Source: Procambarus clarkii (lineage: Eukaryota; Arthropoda; Malacostraca; Decapoda; Cambaridae). Taken from it: a DNA stretch of 64,000 bases. The DNA is taken from NCBI RefSeq assembly GCF_040958095.1, contig NC_091175.1:18627695-18691694 (forward strand), in the 5' to 3' direction. This document shows, in pieces, positions 21,925 through 32,110 of this stretch. The notes beneath the pieces were generated by a model. That model did not search any database. It was not told the origin of the DNA and saw nothing but the letters and a program-made list of their open reading frames with translations. Made by a program: the position numbers and the translations under genes. Every line of letters begins with the position of its first letter. Position 1 is the stretch's first letter.

Positions 21925-24425
21925 CCCCTCTTGTTGCGTCTCTCCTCCCCCCCCCTCTTGTTGCGTCTCTCCTCCCCCCCCCCTCTTGTTGCGTCTCTCC
22001 TCCCCCCCCCCCTCTTGTTGCGTCTCTCCTCCCCCCCCCCTCTTGTTGCGTCTCTCCTCCCCCCCCCCTCTTGTTGCGTCTCTCCTCCCCCCCCCCTCTT
22101 GTTGCGTGTCTCCTCCCCCCCCCTCTTGTTGCGTCTCTCCTCCCCCCCCCCTCTTGTTGCGTCTCTCCTCCCCCCCCCCTCTTGTTGCGTCTCTCCTCCC
22201 CCCCCCCCTCTTGTTGCGTCTCTCCTCCCCCCCCCCCCCCTCTTGTTGCGTGTCTCCTCCCCCCCCTCTTGTTGCGTCTCTCCTCCCCCCCCTCTTGTTG
22301 CGTCTCTCCTCCCCCCCCCCTCTTGTTGCGTCTCTCCTCCCCCCCCCTCTTGTTGCGTCTCTCCTCCTCCCCCCCCTCTTGTTGCGTCTCTCCTCCTCCC
22401 CCCCCCTTTTGTTGCGTCTCTCCTCCTCCCCCCCCCTCTTGTTGCGTCTCTCCTCCTCCCCCCCCCTCTTGTTGCGTCTCTCCTCCTCCCCCCCCTCTTG
22501 TTGCGTCTCTCCTCCTCCCCCCCCCTCTTGTTGCGTCTCTCCTCCTCCCCCCCCCTCTTGTTGCGTCTCTCCTCCTCCTCCCCCCCCCTCTTGTTGCGTC
22601 TCTCCTCCTCCCCCCCCTCTTGTTGCGTCTCTCCTCCTCCTCCCCCCCTCTTGTTGCGTCTTTCCTCCTCCCCCCCCCTCTTGTTGCGTCTCTCCTCCTC
22701 CCCCCCCCCCTCTTGTTGCGTCTCTCCTCCTCCCCCCCCCCTCTTGTTGCGTCTCTCCTCCTCCCCCCCCTCTTGTTGCGTCTCTCCTCCCCCCCCCTCT
22801 TGTTGAGTCTCTCCTCCTCCCCCCCTCTTGTTGCGTCTCTCCTCCCCCCCCCTCTTGTTGCGTCTCTCCTCCCCCCCCTCTTGTTGAGTCTCTCCTCCCC
22901 CCCCCTCTTGTTGAGTCTCTCCTCCCCCCCCCCCTCTTGTTGCGTCTCTCCTCCCCCCCCTCTTGTTGAGTCTCTCCTCCTCCCCCCCTCTTGTTGCGTC
23001 TCTCCTCCCCCCCCCTCTTGTTGCGTCTCTCCTCCTCCCCCCCCCTCTTGTTGCGTCTCTCCTCCTCCCCCCCCCCTCTTGTTGCGTCTCTCCTCCTCCC
23101 CCCCCTCTTGTTGCGTCTCTCCTCCCCCCCCCTCTTGTTGAGTCTCTCCTCCTCCCCCCCTCTTGTTGCGTCTCTCCTCCCCCCCCCTCTTGTTGCGTCT
23201 CTCCTCCCCCCCCCTCTTGTTGCGTCTCTCCTCCCCCCCCCTCTTGTTGAGTCTCTCCTCCCCCCCCCTCTTGTTGCGTCTCTCCTCCTCCCCCCCCCCT
23301 CTTGTTGCGTCTCTCCTCCTCCCCCCCCTCTTGTTGCGTCTCTCCTCCCCCCCCCTCTTGTTGAGTCTCTCCTCCTCCCCCCCTCTTGTTGCGTCTCTCC
23401 TCCTCCCCCCCCCTCTTGTTGCGTCTCTCCTCCTCCCCCCCTCTTGTTGCGTCTCTCCTCCTCCCCCCCCCCCTCTTGTTGCGTCTCTCCTCCTCCCCCC
23501 CCCCTCTTGTTGCGTCTTTCCTCCTCCCCCCCCCCTCTTGTTGCGTCTCTTCTCCTCCTCCCCCCCCCCTCTTGTTGCGTCTCTCCTCCTCCCCCCCCCT
23601 CTTGTTGCGTCTCTCCTCCTCCTCCCCCCCCCCCTCTTGTTGCGTCTCTCCTCCTCCTCCCCCCCCCTCTTGTTGCGTCTCTCCTCCTCCCCCCCTCCTC
23701 TTGTTGCGTCTCTCCTCCTCCCCCCCTCCTCTTGTTGCGTCTCTCCTCCCCCCCCCCCCTCTTGTTGCGTCTCTCCTCCCCCCCCCCCTCTTGTTGCGTC
23801 TCTCCTCCCCCCCCCCCTCTTGTTGCGTCTCTCCTCCCCCCCCCCCCCTCTTGTTGCGTCTCTCCTCCCCCCCCCTCTTGTTGCGTCTCTCCTCCCCCCC
23901 CCTTCTTGTTGCGTCTCTCCTCCCCCCCCCCCTCTTGTTGCGTCTCTCCTCCCCCCCCCCCCTCTTGTTGCGTCTCTCCTCCCCCCCCCCCTCTTGTTGC
24001 GTCTCTCCTCCCCCCCCCTCTTGTTGCGTCTCTCCTCCCCCCCCCCTTCTTGTTGCGTCTCTCCTCCCCCCCCCCTCTTGTTGCGTCTCTCCTCCCCCCC
24101 CCTTCTTGTTGCGTCTCTCCTCCCCCCCCCCTCTTGTTGCGTCTCTCCTCCCCCCCCCCCCTCTTGTTGCGTCTCTCCTCCCCCCCCCCCTCTTGTTGCG
24201 TCTCTCCTCCCCCCCCCTTCTTGTTGCGTCTCTCCTCCCCCCCCCCTCTTGTTGCGTCTCTCCTCCCCCCCCCCTCTTGTTGCGTCTCTCCTCCCCCCCC
24301 CCTCTTGTTGCGTCTCTCCTCCCCCCCCCCTCTTGTTGCGTCTCTCCTCCCCCCCCCCTCTTGTTGCGTCTCTCCTCCCCCCCCCCCTCTTGTTGCGTCT
24401 CTCCTCCCCCCCCCTCTTGTTGCGT
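21925..24425. repeat. C-rich minisatellite of about 95 units in intron 1
   Basis: Units of about 25-30 bases: CTCTTGTTGCGTCTCTCCTC followed by a run of 6 to 12 C, often with an extra CCT. Rare unit variants are TTGAGTC, GTGTCTC, CTTTTG and CTTCTTG. The array begins about 30 bases past the exon 1 donor. On the minus strand every unit has a long G-run, so the array could form many G-quadruplexes. Pro/Ser-rich and Gly/Arg/Glu-rich open frames across it are shadows. Confidence 0.98.
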
Positions 24426-25414
24426 CCCACACCTTTGTCATCTGCCCTGCTTGTATGCTGCGAGAGGCTAGCCTTTAACGTTTAACTTTCAACTTTAACA
24501 AATCGGTTTAAATATAATTACAGAAGTTCTGAAAGTGTACTATGGAGTTGCTAGTTTATTTTTAACTTCAAATTCACAACTAAATTTTAAACTTCTTAAC
24601 GACTACTTAAATTCAGTAGGCTAGAGATGTTAATCTATTAGTGTAGAAAGTTAAATTTTCCATAAACCTGAATGTTAATTTTTAAATTGTTAATCCATTG
24701 GTGTTAATCTTTTAGTATCAACGCTAGTTATGTAAATTGCCTTATAGTAGCATTTCAGTTTATATGTAGCATACATGAATTAAATATAGTTGTGTAAATA
24801 GTTCTTAAGTCAACGGAAAAATTAGTCTTGACCATTGCATCTATACTATAGTAAACTACAAGTTCGTAGTGGTGTTGGTATTGTCAGCGCCCCGGAGGTG
24901 TACACGAGGCAGTCAAAAGTTTGACAAACGCGCCGTAAGTAATGTTCAGATGCTAGTCTCCGGACACTCTCTTCCCCCCTCCCCTCCCCTACAGTGGATT
25001 GCTCTCGCAGTTCAAAATTGTAATTGGGCAGTGTACAGTATGGCCCTGCACGTTGAATGTGTATCCTCGGTTAATTGAGGCTAATGTTAACACTTAATGT
25101 TAAATGTACAGTTAAGCTTCTATTTTTTTACCGATTATTCTTGGCACAGTTGCTACAAAGGTGTAGCATAGTTTTCTAGTTTTTGCTGGACCAACCCCCC
25201 TTCCCCCCCCTAAAGGCTTAACAAATGGATTATCTTGGTTAGTAACTGAACATATAACAAAACTTTGAAACAACCCTGCTTAACTATGTTGTAATTATTA
25301 CGAAGGCTGTAATATTCTTAAATATTTTTACCCTGGCTTGCCTTACTAACCATGGTCTCGCACCTTGGTAAAGTCTAAATGCCCTCTTTAGTTTTTAAAA
25401 TTAATAATTTTCAG
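24426..25414 (+). other. Intron 1, unique part
   Basis: AT-rich sequence matching the right arm in reverse complement (TGCGAGAGGCTAGCC at 24458; GCGCCCCGGAGGTGTACACG near 24889; CTAGTCTCCGGACACTCT near 24953). No mobile element or other gene is seen. Confidence 0.6.
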
Positions 25415-25593
25415 GTTCCAGAATGCTTCTGCTAAAACATATTAGTATATGGGTCTCTGGAGACCACTACATGGCCTCACACGGCTACATAGTGTTCCTC
25501 CCGTCTCCTGAGCAGAAAGTTGTCTGCACGAGATCATCTCCTCTCTTACCAAGTCATCCTTCAGGGAGAAGTCTCAACACTTCTCCAAAGACG
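25415..25593 (+). other. Predicted exon 2, left copy
   Basis: 179 bases between TTAATAATTTTCAG and ACG|GTAAGC, both good splice sites. One frame is open: MLLLKHISIWVSGDHYMASH, then GYIVFLPSPEQKVVCTRSS. The right arm preserves part of that frame (MAPHGSLAFLPSEQNLFVPV), which hints at coding. However, the next candidate exon does not continue the frame. A real but unidentified short protein, or a non-coding exon, is possible. Confidence 0.5.
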
Positions 25594-26228
25594 GTAAGCG
25601 GTTTCAGAACTAGATTCTTTAATGTTCCATATTACGTGTAACAATTGACTCTTTAAGCAGCACCCTTGTTCTTCCAACCCCTTCCTGCATTTTAGATACC
25701 CCTTAGGTCGTTTGGTTTCCTTTCGGTCATAAAACTCCAGCTTGTCTCGGCCTTCAAAACCACAGTAGATGCTCCATCCTGTGGAATAACTGATGTAACA
25801 AGGCAAGTAAAATGGCTTAATTTGATTATGCTTTAGCTTTGTGATTAAAGAGTAATATGCTTGGAGTGCCCAAATTGCAGTATAGAATCATAGCTTATTG
25901 TTTCTCAGCTCTTATTAGTAAATTTAGATTCATTTAATTGTTTCAGATACATGAAAAAAGGGCTTGTAAGAACCATTTCTAAAGGTGCGAGTACAAATAC
26001 CTACTGCTGGGAATCACAACTCGCTGCTTGTCTTGGCAGAGGCTTCCAGCTTTTTAGTATAAAAAGGAAGGCTTCATAAACAGCTTTAGCGCCAGAAGTT
26101 TACTTAGTGTTTAACATGTTGGTAAATCATTGAAATAAATGTTCATTAAACTTTAAATATGGTCGTCCTGCTGGACTGATCTAGTAAATGGCAGTTTTTT
26201 TTTTTTTAAACCTACCTAATATTTTTAG

Positions 26229-26274
26229 GTGGGATCCAGTTCATGTGGACATTGAGCGGCGTGACCACCTGGAG
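26229..26274 (+). other. Predicted exon 3, left copy
   Basis: Starts after a poly-T tract and CTAATATTTTTAG with GTGGGATCCAGTTCATGTGG. A possible donor CTGGAG|GTGACT follows about 45 bases on. The acceptor and first 45 bases are conserved in the right arm (reverse complement of 32960-33005: GTGGGATACAGTTCATGTGG). Confidence 0.45.
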
Positions 26275-26488
26275 GTGACTATCTGGGTAGTGTCCTACAA
26301 TGCTCACTGGCGGGTCCTTGTGGCTTGTTTTACTGCCATACAGCTCAAATTGTCGTGATATAGTGTTTGGTAGATTTTTAAAGTGCGGGTTACTCATAAG
26401 GGCTTTAATGGCTATAAAGGTACGAAAGGTAATACCAGTCTTAAAAGAAATATAATAATTCTTATAACTCGCCAATCCATCCCCCCAG

Positions 26489-26590
26489 GCTCCAGCGACC
26501 ACAGCCAGACTACAGGAAGGAAACGGATTCCCGGGGTACTGAAGACCGTCTAACACCGGCATAAAGTAGCACGACATTGCTTGTCTCCTG
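26489..26590 (+). other. Predicted exon 4, left copy
   Basis: Acceptor ATCCATCCCCCCAG, then GCTCCAGCGACCACAGCCAG, ending CTTGTCTCCTG|GTAAGT, a consensus donor. Related sequence recurs at 27636, 32740-32640 (minus) and 36014-36130 (plus), usually just after a CTCAG-type acceptor. It looks like a repeated exon. No long frame is conserved, so it is probably untranslated. Confidence 0.5.
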
Positions 26591-26700
26591 GTAAGTCTGT
26601 CATCTGTACCCTTGATATACTTTTTTAACCCAGAAAGCCTGGTTTACTGAATGGGTTTGACTTGACGCAACAGCTAAATTTAATAAAATAGATCCATAAT

Positions 26701-26945
26701 TCACCTATGGTATACGTAACTACCTCTGGCTCCATATTTAGTACTTTGGATGATTTTAAGGCTTAAGACTGTAGTAATCGGTGAAGATAGTTGTTGGCGG
26801 ATGAATGATCTCTTTAAAGTTACCTAGTCTCCACTTTAGTGTCTACTAAAGTTTCAACCCATGAGTTAAACCACAATTCTAGTGTATCCTGTCATAAGTT
26901 AGCACTTAGGAGGAATCTTGGTGCTTCTCGGTAAATTATAATAAG
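26701..26945 (+). repeat. Block A, inverted match of 37100-37310
   Basis: ATGATTTTAAGGCTTAAGAC, TAGTGTATCCTGT and TGCTTCTCGGTAAATTATAA pair with the reverse complement of 37100-37310. In the left arm this block lies on the inner side. On the right it lies outside the arm, so block order is permuted between copies. Confidence 0.75.
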
Positions 26946-27635
26946 CACGTGTAAATCGCATAATTGTTCGTTCACACTTTTTTATACAATGGTATATATA
27001 TATTACCGACCGTTGGAATTGTTTGACTATTACTGTCATTAGTCCCATATCCCCCCCCCCCCCCCCATACATATCAGAGCAACTGTTAGTTGTATAAAGG
27101 TTAGATGGGACATCAGCTGAAGGCTGGGAGTGTTGTAGTGTTACATGCCCCGCACTTACCAGGGGTGTCACACGCACGCACACAAATCTTAACTTAAAAT
27201 ATATTTAAGATTTACCAATTGTTACTACCTATTCTCTCATTTTACAAAACTACATAAAGCTTGCACTTATCAATTTATGAAACAGATTATCAATTAATCA
27301 TTAGTTCTTACATATTTGCACATTCATATTGGCTACTATAATATCTATAAAATATTCCAACATTGTTAATGACCTTAAGGTTTTGTAAATCTGCGTCCCC
27401 AGTCCATACTTGTCCGTTACTACTTACATTGCGGAAGTGGACCAATAACCATCATATGGGTGGTCGCGGACCCCCAAAGTGTGACTAGTTGTACCCCCTG
27501 TCCCCTGAGGGCGGTAGTGACAGTTGCTAGTGTCTAACGAAGGCTTGATGAACTGCCTTTACGTAACGTTACAAAAGTACAATGTTAACCATTTTAAACC
27601 TGACATTCCTAATGTTATCTCCCTTTTGTCCTCAG

Positions 27636-27720
27636 GTCCGGCCAACTACAGCCACACAAGGCAACCAGGACATTCTCTGTACTTAACATCTACGATGGAA
27701 TAAAACGATGCACTATAAAT
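27636..27720 (+). other. Possible terminal exon with polyadenylation signal
   Basis: Acceptor CCCTTTTGTCCTCAG, then GTCCGGCCAACTACAGCCAC, similar to exon 4, with AATAAA at 27699-27704. It could be the last exon of the left-arm transcript. 27180-27635 is AT-rich intron-like DNA with no gene seen. Confidence 0.4.
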
Positions 27721-29040
27721 TAACAAGCCGAAAATTAATTGGATCAAATACACACTAATGGGTCATCTAATCCTGTCCACGGCGGGGCTGGTTTAGCATA
27801 CGCTAATTAAGAACAATGCCTTTCAACGCTAAAATTGAAGAAAGCCCGTTTTAAGAACTATGCCTCTTAAGTGAGCAGCGCTAACTGCCATTATTATGGT
27901 AAGATTCCTTGAACGAAACGCTAATGGCGCAGTGATTCGCAAGCAACGCGTTCATTTCCGTAGAAATGAACGAGCAGATGTGCAGGCTGCCGAAGCCGCT
28001 GCAAGAGACCATATAGAATTTCTTCATAACAAACTCTTCTATAAATAAGAGGTATTATCAGGCAATATCACAGTGACAAGGGAGAGAAAATGAGGACAGA
28101 ACTATAAATCATGTACGCTGGTAAAATATGGTTGCATTTGGCAATTTAAATACGGACGAAGAGGTGACCGCGGAGGAGTCGTAATATCAAGAAGCTGTCT
28201 GATAAAAATATCCATGAAGATTCGTATTGGAAACAGTGGAGCAGAAGTTACTGTGGTGAGTGATGGACACAGCCTTGACCACTACCAGTGTGTGACCAAC
28301 TTAGTTTTTTATAAGTGTAAATATTAAACCCCACATTGTAAATTGAAAACGCCGTTTGCCAAATACTGTCAAGAGATTCCCCCCCATCTTGCATCCGCAA
28401 GATAACGTAAGGTTTTAAGGGTTGACAATGTTAATATTCTTGTTAGTCTCTTTACTTGACGGTTAAGCAAGTCCCAGCTGTGTCTGGGTGAAAGTGACAG
28501 AATGAACCCAGCGGGTTTTCTACCTATTGGAGTGTTGTACATGCTGCTATGGCGGTATGTCCACTCACAGGATGAGTGGCGCTGCCCAATAAACTCGCCC
28601 CTCGGGGCAAAAAAATCATTAAACTATGCACTGCATTAACGACTGTCTTAACCATTAGATGCTGCTGCTATCCAGAACCCACAACCTGGATGATCGCCTG
28701 TAGTTTGGTGGTGTTCATAGACCTCCAAAATCTAGCTCCAAACAAGACTGACTGGCCACTCTTCTTTCCATACTTCACATATCTTTTTTCTTTAGACATG
28801 CCACTGAAGCTTTACATTTACTATGGATGGTAAGAACTCTTGGCAAGACTTCCCTATTGTAGTGTTGACATAGATTTATAAACTTAGTTTACATACTTGA
28901 GACAAGGGCTGGTTTTAAATCTAAGAGGTTGCACAGGTTTGGAGAGATATCGTAATTACATTAAACTGGCCTGGTTGTGGTAAGGGGAGTGAATGTTCCA
29001 CAGGACCTCTTATGTGTACCCAGATCACCCTCAGAATTGT
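27721..29040. other. no gene recognised
   Basis: Spacer between the converging copies. An 85-residue frame at 28576-28833 has no recognisable features. No tRNA-like boxes or transposon ends are seen. Confidence 0.45.
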
Positions 29041-29215
29041 GTACTCGCCTAGTTGTGCTTGTGGAAGTTAAGCTTAGGTTCTTTGGTCCCGCCTCTCAGT
29101 TGACTGGTGTGAAGATTCTTGAGCCTATTGGGCTCTATCATGTATACAGTTGAAATTGTGTAGAGTCGGCCTCCACCACATCACTGCATGCTATCTGTTT
29201 ACTGACAATCCTTAA
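29041..29215 (-). mobile_element. LINE 3'-tail fragment (same family as 8157-8433)
   Basis: TACTCGCCTAGTTGTGCTTG, GGTCCCGCCTCTCAGTTGAC, TGGGCTCTATCATGTATACA and CGGCCTCCACCACATCACTG match 8213-8375 in the same orientation. Only the 3' UTR end is present. Confidence 0.8.
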
Positions 29216-29224
29216 AATGACTCG

Positions 29225-29425
29225 CCCAAATACCTGGGGTGGACGGTAGAGCGACGGTCACTACTCGTGCAGGTCGGCGTTCAATCTCAAGTGGTTGGGC
29301 ACCATTCCTTCCTTCCTTCCTTCCTTCCCGTCCCATCCCAAATCTTTATCCTGACCCCTTCAAAGTGCTATACTGGTGAAATGGCTTTGTACTTTAACCT
29401 GATAATTAGTTGGGCACTGTTCTCA
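29225..29425 (+). mobile_element. tRNA-derived SINE, fullest copy of its family
   Basis: A box GGTGGACGGTAGAGCGACGG, B box region TGCAGGTCGGCGTTCAATCT, then CAAGTGGTTGGGCACCATTC, a TTCC microsatellite, ATCCTGACCCCTTC and TGGCTTTGTACTTTAACCTG. Fragments of the family occur at 3309-3460 and 14737-14815 on minus and at 63492-63520 on plus. Confidence 0.75.
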
Positions 29426-30175
29426 CCTGTGCCCTTGTTCCACCCATGATAGTTTCGTCAATTTAGACTTTCAAAATTCATTGTCTTCCAGGGACGTTTA
29501 GTTCCCTTAGCTTTTCCTCAAGTCATACTTGTGTTCTGGTACTAGTCTTCCTTGTGGTTGTCTTCAGACGGATAATCTTGTGATCTTCATGCAACGATCA
29601 GGTGTTGGATCTCTGTACTGATAATCTTGTTCCGAATAAGGCTGCTCGTGTAGCTAATTATTCTTGAAGTTTATAAACAATGGTTGAACTGATGCCTTCG
29701 ATATGGCTTTAGTTGTGGCCCTATATTAGCATCGTTCCTTTTGAATATCCGAAGCCAGTGCCGTGTTCTCTTCCCGGCTTTGGCGGCCCTCCCCCCCCCC
29801 AACGCAGAAATTAATTGTCATTCTGGTGGATGGATTAGGACGTAAATTCACGTGTGCAAGTCAGGATTGGCTTTAGGGCCGGCACCTCGCCGCTGGCTTC
29901 CTGTCCCCGTCGAGACAAGTTAATTCCACTATTCCAGATTAGTTTTATAAATTCTGCAGACAGGTTCGGCGGGTAGGCGGTTCTATGCGTTTAAATCCTA
30001 TGGGGTTTAGTGGGATTGGGTGGTTATAAATAACAGCGTCTCGTATGGGCCAGTAGGCCTTCTGCAGTTACCTTTTGTTAAGTCTTGCTTCAAGCAGTTG
30101 TCCCCTTTTATGCATTATATTGGATCTTCACGTCTGTAATAATGAAGTTGAAGGACAAGATCGGACTCCAACACG
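29426..30175. other. no host gene; short LINE fragment on minus
   Basis: 30047-30085 (CGTATGGGCCAGTAGGCCTT, then CTGCAGTTACCTTTTG) is the reverse complement of the element at 59290-59430. 29460-29600 resembles decayed LINE 3' sequence (TCCTGGTACTAGTCTTC-like words). The rest is unrecognised. Confidence 0.5.
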
Positions 30176-30530
30176 TTCTCGCAAATTCGTAAAGTCAATA
30201 TTGACTTATTAACTACGTGCATAGGTGATATACTAAACATAATAGATACCCTTAAAAAGCTTCATAGAAAACACCGACCTTACCTAACCTTGTTAGTATC
30301 TTAAGATAAGCATCTTATTGCTTCGTAATTACAATTATTACTTAACCTATACCTATTATAGGTTAGGTAATAATTGTAATTACGAAGCAAGATGCTTATC
30401 TTAACATACTAAGTAGGTTAGGTAAGGTTGGTGTTTTCTATGAAGCTTTTCAAGGGAAACTATTATGTTAAGTATGTCACCTATGCACATATTTAAGTCA
30501 ATATTGACTTATTAAATTTGCGAGAACGGG
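30176..30530. mobile_element. Foldback (long inverted repeat) element, about 355 bases
   Basis: Arms of about 170 bases: GTTCTCGCAAATT at the left pairs with AATTTGCGAGAAC at the right. AAGTCAATATTGACTTATTA occurs in both arms. AACACCGACCTTACCTAACC pairs with GGTTAGGTAAGGTTGGTGTT, and CTTCGTAATTACAATTATTA pairs with TAATAATTGTAATTACGAAG. The centre is near 30356. No coding capacity. Probably a non-autonomous DNA transposon. Confidence 0.87.
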
Positions 30531-30760
30531 TTGTGGGAGAACAGTCCTGTGGCTCTCAAACTTACGAACTTTATATCTACAAATTGGTTGATAAACACTT
30601 CGAAGAAACTATGCATTCTTTGATGGAAATGTTCAGATGGATAAACCAGTAAATTACATAAATAGGAATAGTTTGAATAACCACTAGTTTTCTTAAATTT
30701 CATTGTCCTACTGCCTCTTATTTATTTAAAAACGTGTGGATGTAGCTCTCATACAGGAGC

Positions 30761-31357
30761 ATGATGTGTCTGTTGCAGTGTCTGAGCGTGCATTATCATG
30801 TGGTGCTCAACCCGCCGAGGACGCCTTTCGGGGGGACCCTTATGTTATTCTCTCGTAGGGCCGCCTCCTCCGTGCTTCACACGGAGTTGGATGGGCGTGT
30901 GCTATTTGTGTGGGTGGAGTTTTTGGGGGTCGTCATTCCGTTCTTGACGGTGTACGCCCCCTCGGGTGCGGCGCGTCGTCGGGAGCGGGAGGAGTTTTTT
31001 AGGGTGGGGCTTCTCCCTTTCTTGCGCCATGATACGCGGGGCATGATTTTTGGAGGACACTTCAATTGTGTGACGAGTGCACGGGATTATTGTAGCGCTC
31101 GTCCGCAGAATATCTCGGGTGCGCTGCTGGAGGTGGTGCGTTCCTGCGGTTTCCGGGACGCTGCTGTGCTCTTTGGTGGAGGGCTGTCGTTTACTTTTGC
31201 TGCACGTGGGGTGCGTTCGCGCATTGATAGGGTGTATGTCAATGGTGGGGATTGTACGGTGTATGATTTTCGCACTGTCCCGGTTGCATTCTCCGACCAC
31301 AGTTTGGTGGTGGTCCGGGTTGGGGTGCCCAGTCAGGTGCGGGGTGGTGGAAGCTAA
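30761..31357 (+). pseudogene. LINE endonuclease domain, decayed
   Basis: About 170 recognisable residues. The catalytic Glu motif (QEHD) is in the frame entered from 30733. Then LDGRVLFVWVEFLGVVIPFL, TVYAPSGAARRREREEFF, MIFGGHFNCV (GGDFN expected, so the catalytic Asp is replaced by His), SRIDRVYVN and FSDHSLVVV follow. With the Asp lost and a frame change near 30790-30850, it cannot be active. Confidence 0.83.
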
Positions 31358-31610
31358 ACTGTGGGTTGTTGCGTTCTCCGCGTGTTTGTCGTCAGTTTCG
31401 GTGTTGGTGGGTCGGGATTCGGGCCCGGCGTTGTGAGTTTCTGTCTTGGAGTGGTGGGAGTAGTGTAAAGTGCAGTGTCGTTTGTTTTTTCGCGTGGTTG
31501 CTAAACGCGAGGCTGCTGGGCGCTTTGGGTTGCTGCGGTTGTTGCAGGCGCAGCTGTCGAGGTTGTATGTAAGGTACGATGCTGGTGTTGATTGTTGACT
31601 GCAAGGCGCG

Positions 31611-31958
31611 TATATGCGGGTGGCGGAGGGTGTGCGTGTGAGGGCTCGTGTAAGTGAGAGGGTGGACTGGGAACGGATTTCTCCGTTTCTTTTAAGTAAG
31701 GTGCGGGCCGCGCGGGACTCTGTTCTTTTTACGGCCTTGCAACGGCCAGATGGGACGGCTGCCCATCTGGCCGTTGCAGATGGGCAGACGGCTGCCCATC
31801 TGGCCGTTGTAGATGCGGGTGGCGGAGGGTGTGCGTGTGAGGGCTCGTGTAAGTGAGAGGGTGGACTGGGAACGGATTTCTCCGTTTCTTTTAAGTAAGG
31901 TGCGGGCCGCGCGGGACTCTGTTCTTTTTACGGCCTTGCAACGGCCAGATGGGACGGC
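31611..31958 (+). repeat. 199-base duplication with hairpin joint inside the LINE fragment
   Basis: The segment starting ATGCGGGTGGCGGAGGGTGT and ending GCCAGATGGGACGGCTG occurs at about 31614-31761 and 31813-31960. The joining sequence holds CCCATCTGGCCGTTG twice, the reverse complement of CAACGGCCAGATGGG at the end of each copy, plus GATGGGCAG/CTGCCCATC. The joint can fold into several hairpins. Confidence 0.88.
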
Positions 31959-32076
31959 TGCTTCGGACACGGGTGGGGTGTTGCACTATGTTCGGCAGGA
32001 GTTGGCTGCGCTGTATGCGGAGGTGGCTGGGGACGCCGCGCTTGCGGAGGATTTCTTGGGTCGGTGCCTTCCTGGG

Positions 32077-32110
32077 TTGCACACTCCGCAGCACACTGCG
32101 GAGTGTGCAA
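32077..32110. repeat. 15-base perfect hairpin at LINE 3' breakpoint
   Basis: TTGCACACTCCGCAG, loop CACA, then CTGCGGAGTGTGCAA. LINE-like GC-rich sequence ends exactly here and AT-rich DNA resumes. Confidence 0.9.

Larger units (their letters stand above)
20990..26600 (+). repeat. Left arm of a large inverted duplication (gene-like unit, plus orientation)
   Basis: Matches the right arm (32640-36013) in reverse complement across the whole length. The block 20990-21930 is nearly identical to 35080-36013; in a stretch of about 300 bases I count about six differences. Matched points further in: 24465-24500 with 34840-34890, 24880-25070 with 34270-34480, exon 2 with 33540-33710, 26030-26250 with 32960-33180, and 26480-26590 with 32640-32740. 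These inner matches are clearly more diverged. The difference in length is mostly the minisatellite at 21925-24425. Confidence 0.9.
30733..32110 (+). mobile_element. Tx1/L1-group LINE fragment (endonuclease plus EN-RT linker)
   Basis: Begins in the endonuclease (VDVALIQEHDVSVAVSERAL at 30733, in a different frame from the rest) and continues to GGHFNCVTSARD (about 31050), SRIDRVYVN and FSDHSLVVVRVG. The linker then reads WKLNCGLL through DTGGVLHYVRQELAALYAEV. It stops before the RT. GC-rich codon use is unlike its AT-rich surroundings, consistent with an insertion. Besides the early frame change there are further frame changes and stops in the linker, a 199-base internal duplication, and a missing 3' half. 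Confidence 0.83.

Noticed and set aside
21775-24485. Very long Gly/Arg/Glu-rich and Pro/Ser/Leu-rich open frames
   Set aside because: Translation of the C-rich minisatellite. Unit length varies, so no single frame is favoured, and the array lies in a predicted intron.
28576-28833. 85-residue plus-strand protein
   Set aside because: No recognisable motif, no conserved counterpart in the right arm that I could find, and no clear splice or promoter signals.
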